The notes beneath the pieces are model-generated. The model saw only the letters and a program-made list of their open reading frames with translations, did no database searches and was not told the origin of the DNA. Below, in pieces: positions 1 to 7,933 of a stretch of DNA of 27,125 nt. The DNA lies in the NCBI GenBank assembly GCA_001464165.1, contig LNEX01000514.1, positions 1 to 27,125 of the forward strand, given 5' to 3'. The DNA is from a bacterium Ga0077546. Its GTDB lineage: Bacteria; Cyanobacteriota; Vampirovibrionia; Obscuribacterales; Obscuribacteraceae. A program made the position numbers and the translations under genes. How positions within the stretch are numbered: position 1 is the first letter of the stretch; every line of letters begins with the position of its first letter.

Positions 1-37
1 AGAAAAAGTACAAAAATTCGCAGAAGGAGATTAAATC

Positions 38-121
38 ATGAGGCTTTCAGGGGGGTTGACAGAATTGCCCGCCCCCATGGAAAAAGAGGAGTCGAGCAGT
101 AGCATCCAGACCATAGTCTGA
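38..121 (+). CDS. Possible 27-residue small ORF
   Basis: A consensus Shine-Dalgarno sequence (AAGGAG at 24-29) lies 8 bases before an ATG that opens 27 codons. The product begins MRLSGGLTELPAPMEKEE and ends in a serine-rich tail (SSSSIQTIV). It has no membrane segment and no family I recognise. A reading frame entering from the window edge (ending KNSQKEIKS) stops at 39-41, so its TGA overlaps this ATG in the ATGA arrangement common in operons. That suggests a cut-off upstream gene, but a second frame also runs in from the edge and stops at 32-34, so the upstream gene cannot be assigned. The support is the ribosome site and the overlap only. Confidence 0.3.
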   Translation: MRLSGGLTELPAPMEKEESSSSIQTIV

Positions 122-168
122 AATGCACTGTTCGCCTCCTCTCTGCAAGCAAAACAAGATGAATTTGG

Positions 169-1032
169 CTATTTCACACGAAAGGCATCGCTCACTGAAA
201 CTGTGTCCAGGGCGGCGATACGTTCACGCAGAAAGGCTGACGCTTCGTCGTCGGTTCGCTTACTTCCGTCTGCTTTGGTGAAAAGCTCGCTAGTGCTGAT
301 CGGCTTGCCGGTCACTACTACAGCCTTTCTCCTGAACAAAGGGAAAGCCAAAAGAACGATGCCGAACTGCACAGCGCGATCGAATTTCGCCAGCCATGGC
401 CCGGGGTAACGGCCGTAGCGAATGTAGTTGGGCACTACGTAGACTTCTTCGCCTAAACGCTCTGCGGCGCTGCGGGCGATGATGGCTACGCCGTTTTTGA
501 ACGGGCCCATTGCCGGTGAAAAGTTGGTCAGACCTTCCGGAAGAACGACCAGTGTCTCTTTGTTGACCACCATCTCAATAGCAGCTGCACGTGTGCGTTC
601 ACCACCATCTCTGATTTTGTCGGTGGCAGTGAAAATGCCACCACGTGAGAGCCAAACCCCGAGCAGCCCCCCGAAAGCTGTCATCACACGGTCAGTGGCC
701 ATGTAACGCGCCGGGCCCAGGATGAGTTGGGGCATGATGACGGCATCAGCCCAGTGTGGGTGATTTGCCGAGATGATGCGGGGGCCGATGAGATTGTCGA
801 GGTTCTCTCGGTCAACAAATTTAATTGCGCCTACCTGGATATTGGTCAGAGCCCGCGCCACTTTCAGCAAACGTGCCGTAGCGACCGGACCGGCAGGTGG
901 GGCTACATAGCCGCAGGTCGTCACCTTTGCGATTTCGTCTTTATGGTGCCTGCGTAGAGAAGCCATGTAGGTCTTGTAGATCGTCAGCAGCGCGGCTATC
1001 GCCGTCAGTGCTAACAAAGCTGTGTAAACCAT
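169..1032 (-). CDS. PlsC-like 1-acyl-glycerol-3-phosphate acyltransferase family protein
   Basis: Predicted membrane-bound acyltransferase that would transfer an acyl chain to a lysophospholipid or similar acceptor. The 287-residue product starts with one hydrophobic helix (about residues 2-20) followed by a basic stretch. The catalytic NHx4D motif is NHPHWAD (His91, Asp96) and the acceptor-binding block is LPEGLTN (about 164-170). Both are hallmarks of the PlsC/LPLAT family, although the PEG motif lacks the usual following T-R. I chose the internal ATG at 1032. The longer frame would begin at 1131, inside the loop of a strong hairpin, and would place a non-helical tail before the membrane segment. 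It could be a broader lysophospholipid acyltransferase rather than true PlsC, since no phosphatidate pathway partner is nearby. Confidence 0.8.
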   Translation of the reverse strand: MVYTALLALTAIAALLTIYKTYMASLRRHHKDEIAKVTTCGYVAPPAGPVATARLLKVARALTNIQVGAIKFVDRENLDNLIGPRIISANHPHWADAVIMPQLILGPARYMATDRVMTAFGGLLGVWLSRGGIFTATDKIRDGGERTRAAAIEMVVNKETLVVLPEGLTNFSPAMGPFKNGVAIIARSAAERLGEEVYVVPNYIRYGRYPGPWLAKFDRAVQFGIVLLAFPLFRRKAVVVTGKPISTSELFTKADGSKRTDDEASAFLRERIAALDTVSVSDAFRVK

Positions 1033-1117
1033 GTGTGTGTCCGTGAAATGAAATTCCTGGTTAGAGAAGAGGAAGATTGCCGCTTTAGCAGACAGGCAAA
1101 GAGCCGGTCTGACAGGA

Positions 1118-1146
1118 AGAGCGGGTCTCAAATCGAGACCCGCTCT
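1118..1146 (-). terminator. Strong hairpin, probable terminator of the 288-residue orphan gene
   Basis: A perfect 12-base-pair stem (AGAGCGGGTCTC / GAGACCCGCTCT) closes a five-base loop (1130-1134). It lies 36 bases beyond the stop codon of the gene at 1182-2048 and before the acyltransferase. The tract after it on the minus strand is only moderately T-rich, so it may act as a pause or mRNA 3'-end stabiliser rather than a classical intrinsic terminator. A second small hairpin (7 bp, loop TCA, 1169-1185) overlaps the stop codon. Confidence 0.5.
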
Positions 1147-1181
1147 CTGTCAGCAGTTAGAGACTGCGCTAACGCTCAGCG

Positions 1182-2048
1182 TTAGTTGCGAAAGCCACCG
1201 ATGCGCGTGAGCAGAGCGTTGGTCTGGCCCAGGGTGCGCTTGGTGTCGTGGTAGTTGCGGGCAGCCACGGCTTTTTGCGCGTCATTGAGCAGACTGCGCA
1301 ACTGCGCCACTTCTGCCTCGTTGCCATAGGCGCCGTCGGCGCTGGCAGTCAGGTCCGAAGCATAGCGAACTGCTGCTTCGGTGTAGAAAAGTGCGGCTTC
1401 CCAGTCGGTGAGAAAGCGCAAGGCGCGGCAGAGTACATGCGAGTCGGCGTTGCCAGTCAGGTGGTTGAGAGTGACCAGGCGCTGCAGGATGGTGCGCTCG
1501 TTGCAAGTGTCGCTGGGTGCCAGAGCGGCAACTTCCTTGCGAATCACCGCGAGAGTTTCGACGAACAGCTTGATTTCCTTCACCGGCGTGGGCAGGTTGA
1601 CTGCCTCGTAGCTGTGGGTGACGAAACGGCGGTGCATGGTGTCGAGGTGGCCAGAGACGAAGGCGATGGTGTCGACGGCCGCCGAGTTGTCCTTGCTGGC
1701 GCTATCGCTGTCATTGCCAGCCAGCGGGGTTGAAGTCAGACGAGCAAGCAGCATTGCTGTCGCTTCGCGCATCTGGCTGAGCCACTGGCCGTGGACGTTG
1801 GTGAAGTTGCCGCACTTGAGGGCGAGGTCTTCGCTGTAGGTAGCGGCGTCGAAAATCACTCCGAGAAGGCGCGAGTTGACCGGCGATGAGGTATCGCGCT
1901 TCTGGTCTGCCGAATCGAGCTGAGCGGCGGTGTTGATCCAGACGAGGGCGACACCGAGCTCACGCTGGGAGCGGGCCTGGTCGGCTTGCGCTGCCAGTTT
2001 CGAATTGGGCTGGGGAGCCGGAGCCGAAAGGTGAGAGGGAGTAGTCAT
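1182..2048 (-). CDS. Orphan 288-residue protein, predicted cytoplasmic and mostly helical
   Basis: I do not recognise this family. The product opens with a Pro/Ala/Ser-rich tail (about residues 1-18, APAPQPNSK), then a long, predominantly helical, alanine- and leucine-rich body. A low-complexity Asp/Ser/Ala stretch (about 111-125, NDSDSASKDNSAA) probably forms a linker between two helical halves. There is no signal peptide or membrane segment. The last part (AQKAVAARNYHDTKRTLGQTNALLTRIGGF) is amphipathic and could be a helical hairpin. The start is the ATG preceded by a weak GATAGGTAAA ribosome site. Codon usage is the same G/C-ending style as the neighbouring aminopeptidase genes, which argues that it is a genuine gene. 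Function unknown. Confidence 0.75.
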   Translation of the reverse strand: MTTPSHLSAPAPQPNSKLAAQADQARSQRELGVALVWINTAAQLDSADQKRDTSSPVNSRLLGVIFDAATYSEDLALKCGNFTNVHGQWLSQMREATAMLLARLTSTPLAGNDSDSASKDNSAAVDTIAFVSGHLDTMHRRFVTHSYEAVNLPTPVKEIKLFVETLAVIRKEVAALAPSDTCNERTILQRLVTLNHLTGNADSHVLCRALRFLTDWEAALFYTEAAVRYASDLTASADGAYGNEAEVAQLRSLLNDAQKAVAARNYHDTKRTLGQTNALLTRIGGFRN

Positions 2049-2878
2049 AATTTACCTATCGAGAACGTGCTGTCTACCTGGCTTGACCGAGGTAAGACAA
2101 CTGGTTGATGGTGTGCATAAGATGCTCATTTGGACTCTGATTGGGAGCCTTGAGCAGTGGATGCGGTGAAGAAGAACAGCTATGGTTGTACCTTCTGTTT
2201 TCTGAATCTTTCGACTCTTGACCTGATACCGTATCTGAGTGCCTGAGCAATCCCTATGACGGCCTTTCCTGTGCGGTTCTGCGCAGGTGGGTGGCTTTTC
2301 TAGGTATGAGCGCGGGTCTAGGTAAGGTGTTTATTGGTTCTTAAGTCGAGAAGAAAGTTAAAGGTACGCGCAGAATCTATCCTAGCCAGTACTAGAAAAT
2401 CATCGCTTAGAAGTAAAGATGTGTCTAATGCAGATTAGAAGCGCTAAACAAGTGCCTTTGAGTTGGTAGATGTCAAGGTGGCGCAGCTGCGAGGGGTAGT
2501 TTTGTAAGCAGGCTCAGTCAGTTGCGCTAACCGCCAAAAACGGCAGTTTTTTACTCTCTTTTAAACAGTGATAATCAAGAGCTTATTAGAGTTTAGCCAT
2601 AGTTTTCAAGAACACTGTATTTACGCTCTCTATTTTCTATAGGCTCATGAAGTCATATCTCACTCTTTCCTTCATCACAGAAATCCCGAACTCTTAATCT
2701 AGTCCTCCAGCGCGAACTTATTCTCTGAAGTAACCACTTCAGGGTTGAGCCATGCTTTTGGAGACAGCGGTCGGAATTGAGTGCTGATCTGATTTAGTGT
2801 GCTGATACGAACTAGTAATCTCACGCGGACTTTGCCAATGAAGGCCAAGTCTATCGAAAACTTTTTCTAGGAGCCCCT
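2049..2878. other. 830-base intergenic region without a recognised gene
   Basis: No reading frame here combines a ribosome site with coding-like composition, and the base composition is more A/T-rich than in the flanking genes. It lies between divergent genes, so it must hold promoters for the minus-strand orphan and the plus-strand channel, but I could not place convincing -35/-10 pairs. Small hairpins are visible: CCTGTGC/GCGCAGG at 2268-2287, a weak CCG/CGG stem followed by six T at about 2531-2552, and CTGAAGT/ACTTCAG with loop AACC at 2725-2742. A non-coding RNA is possible but unsupported. Confidence 0.5.
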
Positions 2879-3583
2879 ATGTTCACCAGATTCACGACGA
2901 GCCTCCGCACGGTGGCTATCCTTGTCGCGTTCATATGTCTTGGCCTGCTTTCCCAAGGTGGGGGTTTGGCCAGTGAACTGCTGACGCGCTTCCAGGCCTC
3001 CGACCTGGCTGGCCTCAAGGACAAACTCATGCCCATTGGTGTCGACTTGCTGATTGGCATGCTCTTTCTCTCTATCTCGTATCTGTTTTACCGCCCCCTG
3101 CGCAGTACTCTGCAGAGCGCTCTTGAGCGTGCCGGTGCAAGCCCCCGTGGCAAGACTATGCTGCTGCGCACAATGCAACTCGGCTATTGGCTCGTGGTTG
3201 TCTTTGTGGTGGCCAGTGTGGTGGCACCAGACATCTTGAGCAAACTCTTCCTCGGTGCCAGTATCCTCTCTGCGGCCATTGTCCTGTCGCTGCAAGGTGC
3301 GGCTGGCGACCTGCTCAGTGGGATTTTTCTCAATGTCACCAAGCGCTTTCAGCCTGGGGACAACATTGAAGTGATCGGTATGGACAAAATCAAAGGCAAG
3401 GTTGTCGATATTGGATATCTCTCCACTGTCGTCATGCTGGCTGATGGAGCGGTCACCATTCCTAACAAAGATTTGTGGAGCAAACCCGTCAAGGTTGTTG
3501 CCGATGCAAAACCGGTTTCGCAAATCATCCTTCCGCCTGGCTACGACCCCAAGCGTGAAGGCACTACCAGCCGCTTCAAGTAG
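2879..3583 (+). CDS. MscS-family small-conductance mechanosensitive channel
   Basis: Predicted inner-membrane channel that opens under membrane tension and releases solutes on osmotic downshock. The 234-residue product has an N-terminal hydrophobic helix (about 10-30), a second one (about 52-72), a third (about 101-120), and the pore-lining helix LGASILSAAIVLSLQGAAGD. This is followed by the family signature GIFLNVTKRFQPGDNIEV and the beta-domain core GKVVDIGYLSTVVMLADG...IPNKDLW. It is shorter than E. coli MscS (286 residues): the soluble C-terminal vestibule is reduced to a short tail. The ATG has a good TAGGAG ribosome site. A 6-bp hairpin (3594-3609) separates it from pepA 51 bases downstream; co-transcription is plausible. 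Confidence 0.88.
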   Translation: MFTRFTTSLRTVAILVAFICLGLLSQGGGLASELLTRFQASDLAGLKDKLMPIGVDLLIGMLFLSISYLFYRPLRSTLQSALERAGASPRGKTMLLRTMQLGYWLVVVFVVASVVAPDILSKLFLGASILSAAIVLSLQGAAGDLLSGIFLNVTKRFQPGDNIEVIGMDKIKGKVVDIGYLSTVVMLADGAVTIPNKDLWSKPVKVVADAKPVSQIILPPGYDPKREGTTSRFK

Positions 3584-3593
3584 CGGCCTAACC

Positions 3594-3609
3594 TCTGGCA
3601 TGAGCCAGA
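3594..3609 (+). promoter_or_regulatory. Hairpin in the channel-aminopeptidase gap
   Basis: TCTGGC / GCCAGA pair perfectly around an ATGA loop, ten bases after the channel stop codon. There is no T-tract after it, so it is more likely an mRNA-processing or stabilising hairpin than a terminator. Confidence 0.35.
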
Positions 3610-3634
3610 AATAAATTCAAACACGGAGATCAAA

Positions 3635-5200
3635 ATGAAACTCAAAGTTATCAACGTCGACAGTCTCGTCGCCGTCAAGGCTGATGTACTCCTGGTTGGC
3701 TGCTTCGAAGGCGAAGTTGCCAACTCTCTTTCTGGCAATGATGCCTCCCTGTCCCAGCTGGCTGTCGCCACTGGCAATGGCTCCGCCAATCAGGCTGAAG
3801 CGGAGGGCTTCAAGGGTGCCGTTGGCGAGACCGTGGTGCACTTCGCTGGTACCCAGCTCGGTGCCAACAAGGTGGTTCTCTTCGGTCTTGGCGCTCGTGG
3901 CAAGGCCACCATTACCAGTTTCCGCAAGGCCATCACCGCTGCGCTGAAGAAGGCCAAGGGCCTGGGCGCCGAACATGTGGCGTTCACTGCCCTCGACCCT
4001 GCGGCTGTGGCTGGCAGCGATGCCTTCACCGTTGGTCAGGCCCTGGCATCCTATGCCGGCATGGTCGACTATGTCATCAACCACCAGAAGACGGCGCTGG
4101 CCGGCCACAAACCCGAGAAGCGCTTCAAGAAGCTGCATCTGGTGGCTGCTCTCGACTCGTTCACCGAGTTGGCCCGTGGTCTCAAGGCTGGCTTCCAGGT
4201 GGCGTCTGCCGTCAACCTCGCTCGTGACCTCTCGAACGAGCCGGCCGGCACTCTCACCCCCACCAAGATGGCCGCTGTGGCCAAGTCGGTGGTGGCTGGC
4301 AACGATTGCCTCTCCATCAAGGTGTTCGATCACAAGCAGCTGAAGAAGATGGGCGCCCATGCCCTGCTCGCCGTGGCCCAGGGCTCCGACGAGAAGCCGC
4401 GGCTGATCGACATTGTCTACAGCCCGGCCGGCAGCAAGGAGAGCGACCCGGTCGCCCTGACCCTGATCGGCAAGTCGGTCACCTTCGACAGCGGCGGTCT
4501 CGACATCAAGGCTGCCGATGGCATGCGCCACATGAAGCGCGACATGTCTGGCGGTGCCGTCACTCTGGCTGCCATCCAGGCCATCGCTGCCCTCGGCCTC
4601 AATATCAAGGTGCGCTGCGTCATGGCTGCCACCGAGAACATGATCAACGGCAGTTCCTACAAGCCGGGCGATGTTCTGCAGACGATGAAGGGCCTCACCG
4701 TTGAAGTCGACAACACCGACGCCGAAGGCCGCCTCACTCTGGCCGACGCCATCGAATACGCCAAGCGCCAGGGCGACACCACCATCATCGACCTGGCCAC
4801 CCTCACCGGTGCCGTCAAGATGATGACTGGTGACGTTGGTGCTTGCGTCTTTGGCAACAACGACGACTTCACCAATCTGGTCTTCTCTGCTGCCACGGCT
4901 CAGAACGAGCGCGTGTTGCCGGTGCCTATGTGGGAAGAGTTCAAGGACTCCAACCGCTCGGACATGGCCGACCTGAAGAACTCCGGTGGCGCGCCTGGCT
5001 CGACCACGGCGGCGTACTTCCTCCGCGCCTTCGCTGGTGAAGAGATCAAGTGGTGCCACATGGACATCGCCGGTGTCGCGTTCCGTGACCGCGAGCTGGG
5101 CGCAGACCCGCGCGGTGCCACGGGCTATGGTGTGCGTACCCTGGTGGAGCTGGCTGGCCGCCTGGCTTCCCAGAACCAGCCTCGCTCCCTGGACGCCTGA
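3635..5200 (+). CDS. pepA: Leucyl aminopeptidase, M17 family
   Basis: Cytosolic dizinc/dimanganese aminopeptidase that removes N-terminal residues from peptides; members form hexamers. The 521-residue length fits the family. All active-site residues known from the bovine enzyme are present. The metal ligands are Lys280 and Asp285 (GKSVTFDSGG), Asp303 (MKRDMSGG), and Asp362 and Glu364 of NTDAEGR. The catalytic pair is Lys292 and Arg366. The divergent N-terminal macro-like domain occupies roughly residues 1-165. The ATG follows CACGGAGATCAAA, a good ribosome site. Codon choice is strongly biased to C/G endings (GCC, GGC, CTG, AAG), stronger than in genes after 11388, suggesting high expression. 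The same bias creates a long false reading frame on the opposite strand. It may share a transcript with the upstream MscS gene. Confidence 0.96.
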   Translation: MKLKVINVDSLVAVKADVLLVGCFEGEVANSLSGNDASLSQLAVATGNGSANQAEAEGFKGAVGETVVHFAGTQLGANKVVLFGLGARGKATITSFRKAITAALKKAKGLGAEHVAFTALDPAAVAGSDAFTVGQALASYAGMVDYVINHQKTALAGHKPEKRFKKLHLVAALDSFTELARGLKAGFQVASAVNLARDLSNEPAGTLTPTKMAAVAKSVVAGNDCLSIKVFDHKQLKKMGAHALLAVAQGSDEKPRLIDIVYSPAGSKESDPVALTLIGKSVTFDSGGLDIKAADGMRHMKRDMSGGAVTLAAIQAIAALGLNIKVRCVMAATENMINGSSYKPGDVLQTMKGLTVEVDNTDAEGRLTLADAIEYAKRQGDTTIIDLATLTGAVKMMTGDVGACVFGNNDDFTNLVFSAATAQNERVLPVPMWEEFKDSNRSDMADLKNSGGAPGSTTAAYFLRAFAGEEIKWCHMDIAGVAFRDRELGADPRGATGYGVRTLVELAGRLASQNQPRSLDA

Positions 5201-5203
5201 GCC

Positions 5204-5230
5204 CTAGGTCTGAGTTCTGGACTTAGTTTT
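5204..5230 (+). terminator. Probable terminator between convergent genes
   Basis: CTAGGTC pairs with GACTTAG (7 bp with one G-T pair, nine-base loop), followed immediately by TTTTCGCTT. It lies in the 33-base gap between pepA and the convergent phosphotransferase gene. Confidence 0.5.
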
Positions 5231-5233
5231 CGC

Positions 5234-6325
5234 TTAAGTAGCTAGCTGGTGGAGCCGTGAGATTAGCTCATTGACGACAGCCTTAATCAGGTGGTCCACT
5301 GGGCCAACTGTGGTTCCTTCAATGCCGCGACTCTTGCGCTCCACCAGCCAATCGAGGAAGAGCACCCGACTGAGCGCCTCGGCGTAGGGTAAGGTGGCGA
5401 TTACATCTTTCTCTTGGCGGCCTGACTCGAAGCAGTAAGACTCGATCAGCTCGTTGCGGTAACGCTCGAAGCCGCCGTTTTTGTGATGAGCCATTGTCAA
5501 AGTGGCGATATCCATAAGCGGCACACCGAGAGCTGTAAACCATGACCAGTCGATGATGAACAAGCGTTGTCCGCGAAGGATAATGTTTTCTGCATAGAGA
5601 TCGCCATGAACTAGCGATATCGTCTCTCCAGCAAGAGGTTTGGCTAAGACATTGGCCAACTTGAGCAGGAGGGCTCTTTCTTCGTCGCTGACTAGCTGCC
5701 AGTTGGCTAGTTTCTCAGCAAAAGTGGAGACAAAAGCTTCATAGTCGATGGGTGATAGGCAGCGCAAGATTCCAAGTTGCATCAGCTCGTCTGTGCGATA
5801 GGAGTATGAGCGGTGCGTCTTTGCCAACTCTTCGCCAATGCGGTGGGCAATCTCAGGAGAGCCCCCACTTCGGTCTAGAGCATCGCGGCCCAAGTCCTCC
5901 ATGAACATGGCGGTCACCTGACCCTGGTGAGCGGCCATGAACAGTTGTGGAGAATTGGAAATTGAAGGAATCAAGATGCGCTCGTGCAAGTCTTGTTCTA
6001 CGTCCCAAGGGGGCAGTACCAGTTTGTAAATGAGAGACTGCGGCAGAGCATCTTCGAGTTCAATACGCTCGACGTAAGACAGGTCGCGGTGGCGGAGTAA
6101 TTCGCGACTTTTGACAGTGACTTCTTTGCCGTAGAACTCTTGCAGCCAACTTGTCAGCCTCTCTTCACCCACCGGTGGGAGCAGGTCGATGGAGCCATCT
6201 TTTGCCAGCGCTAGCTGTCCTTGATCGGTTTCAAGGTTTGGCTTGGGAGTTGGCTTCGGTGTTGGTTCTGGCACTTGTTCTGACATGAATTCTGGCATTT
6301 TGATGTTAGGTCCCCTTGTCTCCAT
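5234..6325 (-). CDS. Phosphotransferase-fold (APH/choline kinase-like) protein
   Basis: Predicted small-molecule kinase of the aminoglycoside phosphotransferase superfamily. In the 363-residue product the catalytic loop is HGDLYAENI (His240, Asp242, Asn247) and the metal-binding Asp is in IIDWSW (Asp259), so the C-lobe appears intact. The N-lobe is divergent: no clear nucleotide-binding Lys motif is obvious, although KLVLPPWDVEQDLHERIL (about 101-118) occupies the expected place. Residues 18-31 are a Pro-Thr-Lys repeat (PEPTPKPTPKPN), probably a flexible tail. I chose the first ATG because GAGAG precedes it; ATGs at residues 10 and 14 are alternatives. The substrate is unknown. The family includes antibiotic kinases but also many housekeeping sugar, choline and amino-acid kinases, and nothing here suggests resistance. 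Confidence 0.8.
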   Translation of the reverse strand: METRGPNIKMPEFMSEQVPEPTPKPTPKPNLETDQGQLALAKDGSIDLLPPVGEERLTSWLQEFYGKEVTVKSRELLRHRDLSYVERIELEDALPQSLIYKLVLPPWDVEQDLHERILIPSISNSPQLFMAAHQGQVTAMFMEDLGRDALDRSGGSPEIAHRIGEELAKTHRSYSYRTDELMQLGILRCLSPIDYEAFVSTFAEKLANWQLVSDEERALLLKLANVLAKPLAGETISLVHGDLYAENIILRGQRLFIIDWSWFTALGVPLMDIATLTMAHHKNGGFERYRNELIESYCFESGRQEKDVIATLPYAEALSRVLFLDWLVERKSRGIEGTTVGPVDHLIKAVVNELISRLHQLAT

Positions 6326-6450
6326 TTTACTCTCGTGACAAGGTCTTGCTCAGGCGCTAGACCTCTAACTTCTCATTTCTGCACTAAAACATAGGTCAAA
6401 CTTTCTCGCCCCAAAAGAGGGCATTAACCTCAACTTACAGGAGATATCTT

Positions 6451-7698
6451 ATGGACGGACATGATGGCGGTGGCGGCGGAGACCTTGGCGTAGGCCATGG
6501 TCACGGCGTCGATCTTGGCTTCAGTAGCCATGATCATGCATCTCACAGTGGTATGGACCACGACGGCAACCATGCCGGTCACGTTACAGCCGAAGCAATG
6601 ATGGTGGCCCATAGCCACAGTGACAGCCATGATGGTGGTGTCGGTCAATTCGGCGGCGACCTCGACGGCGCTGACCTCACTATCGGTCACGTTGGCGCGT
6701 GGAGTCATGGCGAAGGCGTTGACCCACTCAAGGCGCAACGCATCAAGCGTTTGCGAGCTGCTGTGGAGCAGGCCAAGGCTGATCCGCAACGGCGTTACTA
6801 CGGCGCGCACATCGTCGGTCACGGCTACACTGATGTGCCTCAAATCTTCACCAGGGCAGCTCTCGAATCAGGCATGATGCGAATCTGCAATACGGTGGCC
6901 AACTTCAACCCGGTCGACTTGACCGATACCCAACTCAGCGACTGGAGTCGCTTCTCTCCGCCTTACTCGCGTAAGGTCACGCCGGTTGGTTATTACCCTG
7001 ATGCCGCTGGTCTGACACGGGTGTTCAAGCAGTATTGGCAGGTGGCCAATAAGAGCCCGTGGTGGAATGTCTTGGGCGGCAAGGCCAAGTTCGACCGCAG
7101 CAAGTCGACCTACGTCGAAGTCAGTATCGTCACCTGGTCCTTTGCTGACATCGGCGACTATGAGACCCGTATCGACATCAATGTGGTGTCGCTGCCGGTG
7201 CTCGATCAGTCTGACAAAGTTTGGGCTCGTCGGCGTACGCCTCTGCTCGAACACCAACTGGCCGCTGAAAAGGTCTGTCAGCAGCTGTTCGAGGCCCTCA
7301 AGGCTACCCCACCGAGTGCCTATGTACTGGCCAAGCGCAGCAGAATTGTCGCCCAGAAGGCGGAAGAGGCTCGCCGTGCTGCAGCCCGCCAGCAGGCCAA
7401 CCTGCCCCGCTTGCCACAAGTAGGTCAGTCGGGCGCCGATCTTGACTCGCTCTTTGGGGTTACTGATCCTCTTGAGTCTGAGCCGGTTGCAGCTTCGGCT
7501 TCGGTCAAAGCTGCCCCGGCTACAGCTGCCCCGGCCAAAGCTGAAGCTGGTGCTGAAAATGCTGACAGCCCGGCTGTTCAGCCAGCCCCTGACGCTCAGC
7601 CGGCGCCTCGTGTTGAGCCTGAAACAGCTGAGAAGATGGTGCCCGTCGAGGTCACCATTCCAGCTCCGCGCATGAAGAAGCCTGACCAAGAGGCCTAG
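6451..7698 (+). CDS. Orphan protein with a His/Gly/Asp-rich N-terminus and Pro/Ala-rich C-terminus
   Basis: Unrecognised 415-residue protein. Residues 1-90 hold fourteen histidines among Gly, Asp and Ser (for example GHGHG, SSHDHASHSG, AHSHSDSHD), a composition typical of metal-binding or metal-storing tails. Residues 90-300 look like a folded domain rich in aromatics (RRYYGAHIVGHGYTD, SPWWNVLGG, VEVSIVTWSFADIGDYETRI). Residues about 300-415 are a coiled or disordered Ala/Pro/Glu tail (PAPDAQPAPRVEPETAEK). There is no signal peptide or membrane helix, so it is probably cytoplasmic. A strong AGGAG ribosome site lies 8 bases before the ATG. The metal-binding role is inferred from composition only; the repetitive N-terminus could instead be a surface-adhesive or phase-separating tail. 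Confidence 0.8.
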   Translation: MDGHDGGGGGDLGVGHGHGVDLGFSSHDHASHSGMDHDGNHAGHVTAEAMMVAHSHSDSHDGGVGQFGGDLDGADLTIGHVGAWSHGEGVDPLKAQRIKRLRAAVEQAKADPQRRYYGAHIVGHGYTDVPQIFTRAALESGMMRICNTVANFNPVDLTDTQLSDWSRFSPPYSRKVTPVGYYPDAAGLTRVFKQYWQVANKSPWWNVLGGKAKFDRSKSTYVEVSIVTWSFADIGDYETRIDINVVSLPVLDQSDKVWARRRTPLLEHQLAAEKVCQQLFEALKATPPSAYVLAKRSRIVAQKAEEARRAAARQQANLPRLPQVGQSGADLDSLFGVTDPLESEPVAASASVKAAPATAAPAKAEAGAENADSPAVQPAPDAQPAPRVEPETAEKMVPVEVTIPAPRMKKPDQEA

Positions 7699-7703
7699 GG
7701 TAA

Positions 7704-7838
7704 CCCTTAGGCTTCGCTGGAAAGTACCTTCTTTATGGTGCTGCCGGTGATACCGTGCTGGTCGTTGCTGCCGAACAAGACTTCGGCAGTAGCGACCGCA
7801 CTTTCACCATTGGTCCAGATGGAAAACCTCGCAAATAG
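7704..7838 (+). pseudogene. Coding-like stretch with no start codon (gene remnant?)
   Basis: From 7704 one frame stays open for 44 codons with the codon style of the surrounding genes. It reads GKYLLYGAAGDTVLVV then AAEQDFGSSDRTFTIGPDGK and stops with TAG at 7836. There is no ATG or TTG, and only an internal GTG (7755) without a ribosome site. A TAA at 7701 closes the frame upstream. The stop codon is embedded in the ribosome site of the next small ORF, as in a normal operon. The likely explanation is the 3' end of a decayed gene; the alternatives are a 27-residue peptide from the GTG or chance. No family recognised. Confidence 0.35.
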
Positions 7839-7849
7839 GAGTGCAATTC

Positions 7850-7933
7850 ATGGATCCCAACATTTTCAAACCGGGTTATCGCATCGAAATCAAAAACGAA
7901 GCGCAAGCGCGCATCTACCAGGCGCAAGCCTGA
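7850..7933 (+). CDS. 27-residue ORF overlapping the receiver-protein start
   Basis: The ATG has an excellent ribosome site (TAGGAG, AGGAG at 7837-7841). The product begins MDPNIFKPGYRIEIKN and ends EAQARIYQAQA. Its TGA (7931-7933) shares one base with the ATG of the next gene (TGATG), the classic arrangement for translational coupling. It is basic/polar with no membrane segment. It may be a true small protein, or a leader whose translation drives expression of the receiver protein, which has no good ribosome site of its own. No homology recognised. Confidence 0.5.
   Translation: MDPNIFKPGYRIEIKNEAQARIYQAQA

Noticed and set aside
2268..2287. tRNA-like T-arm (GGTTC loop)
   Set aside because: The loop resembles a T-loop, but no acceptor stem, anticodon arm or D-arm can be built around it.
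3617..5059. 480-codon open frame opposite pepA
   Set aside because: It is a mirror of the strong C/G-ending codon bias of pepA. Its product is a low-complexity Gly/His/Val/Glu string, and it lacks a ribosome site. PepA itself has every catalytic residue.
5234..6325. Aminoglycoside resistance gene
   Set aside because: Only the shared kinase fold is visible; there is no mobile-element context and the substrate-specific regions do not resemble known resistance enzymes.
6868..7689. 273-codon open frame opposite the His-rich protein
   Set aside because: Shadow of the plus-strand gene, which has a strong ribosome site and coherent domain layout.
7735..7932. N-terminal extension of the receiver protein to 7735
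   Set aside because: The added 66 residues have no receiver features, and this frame competes with the 27-codon ORF that has a good ribosome site.
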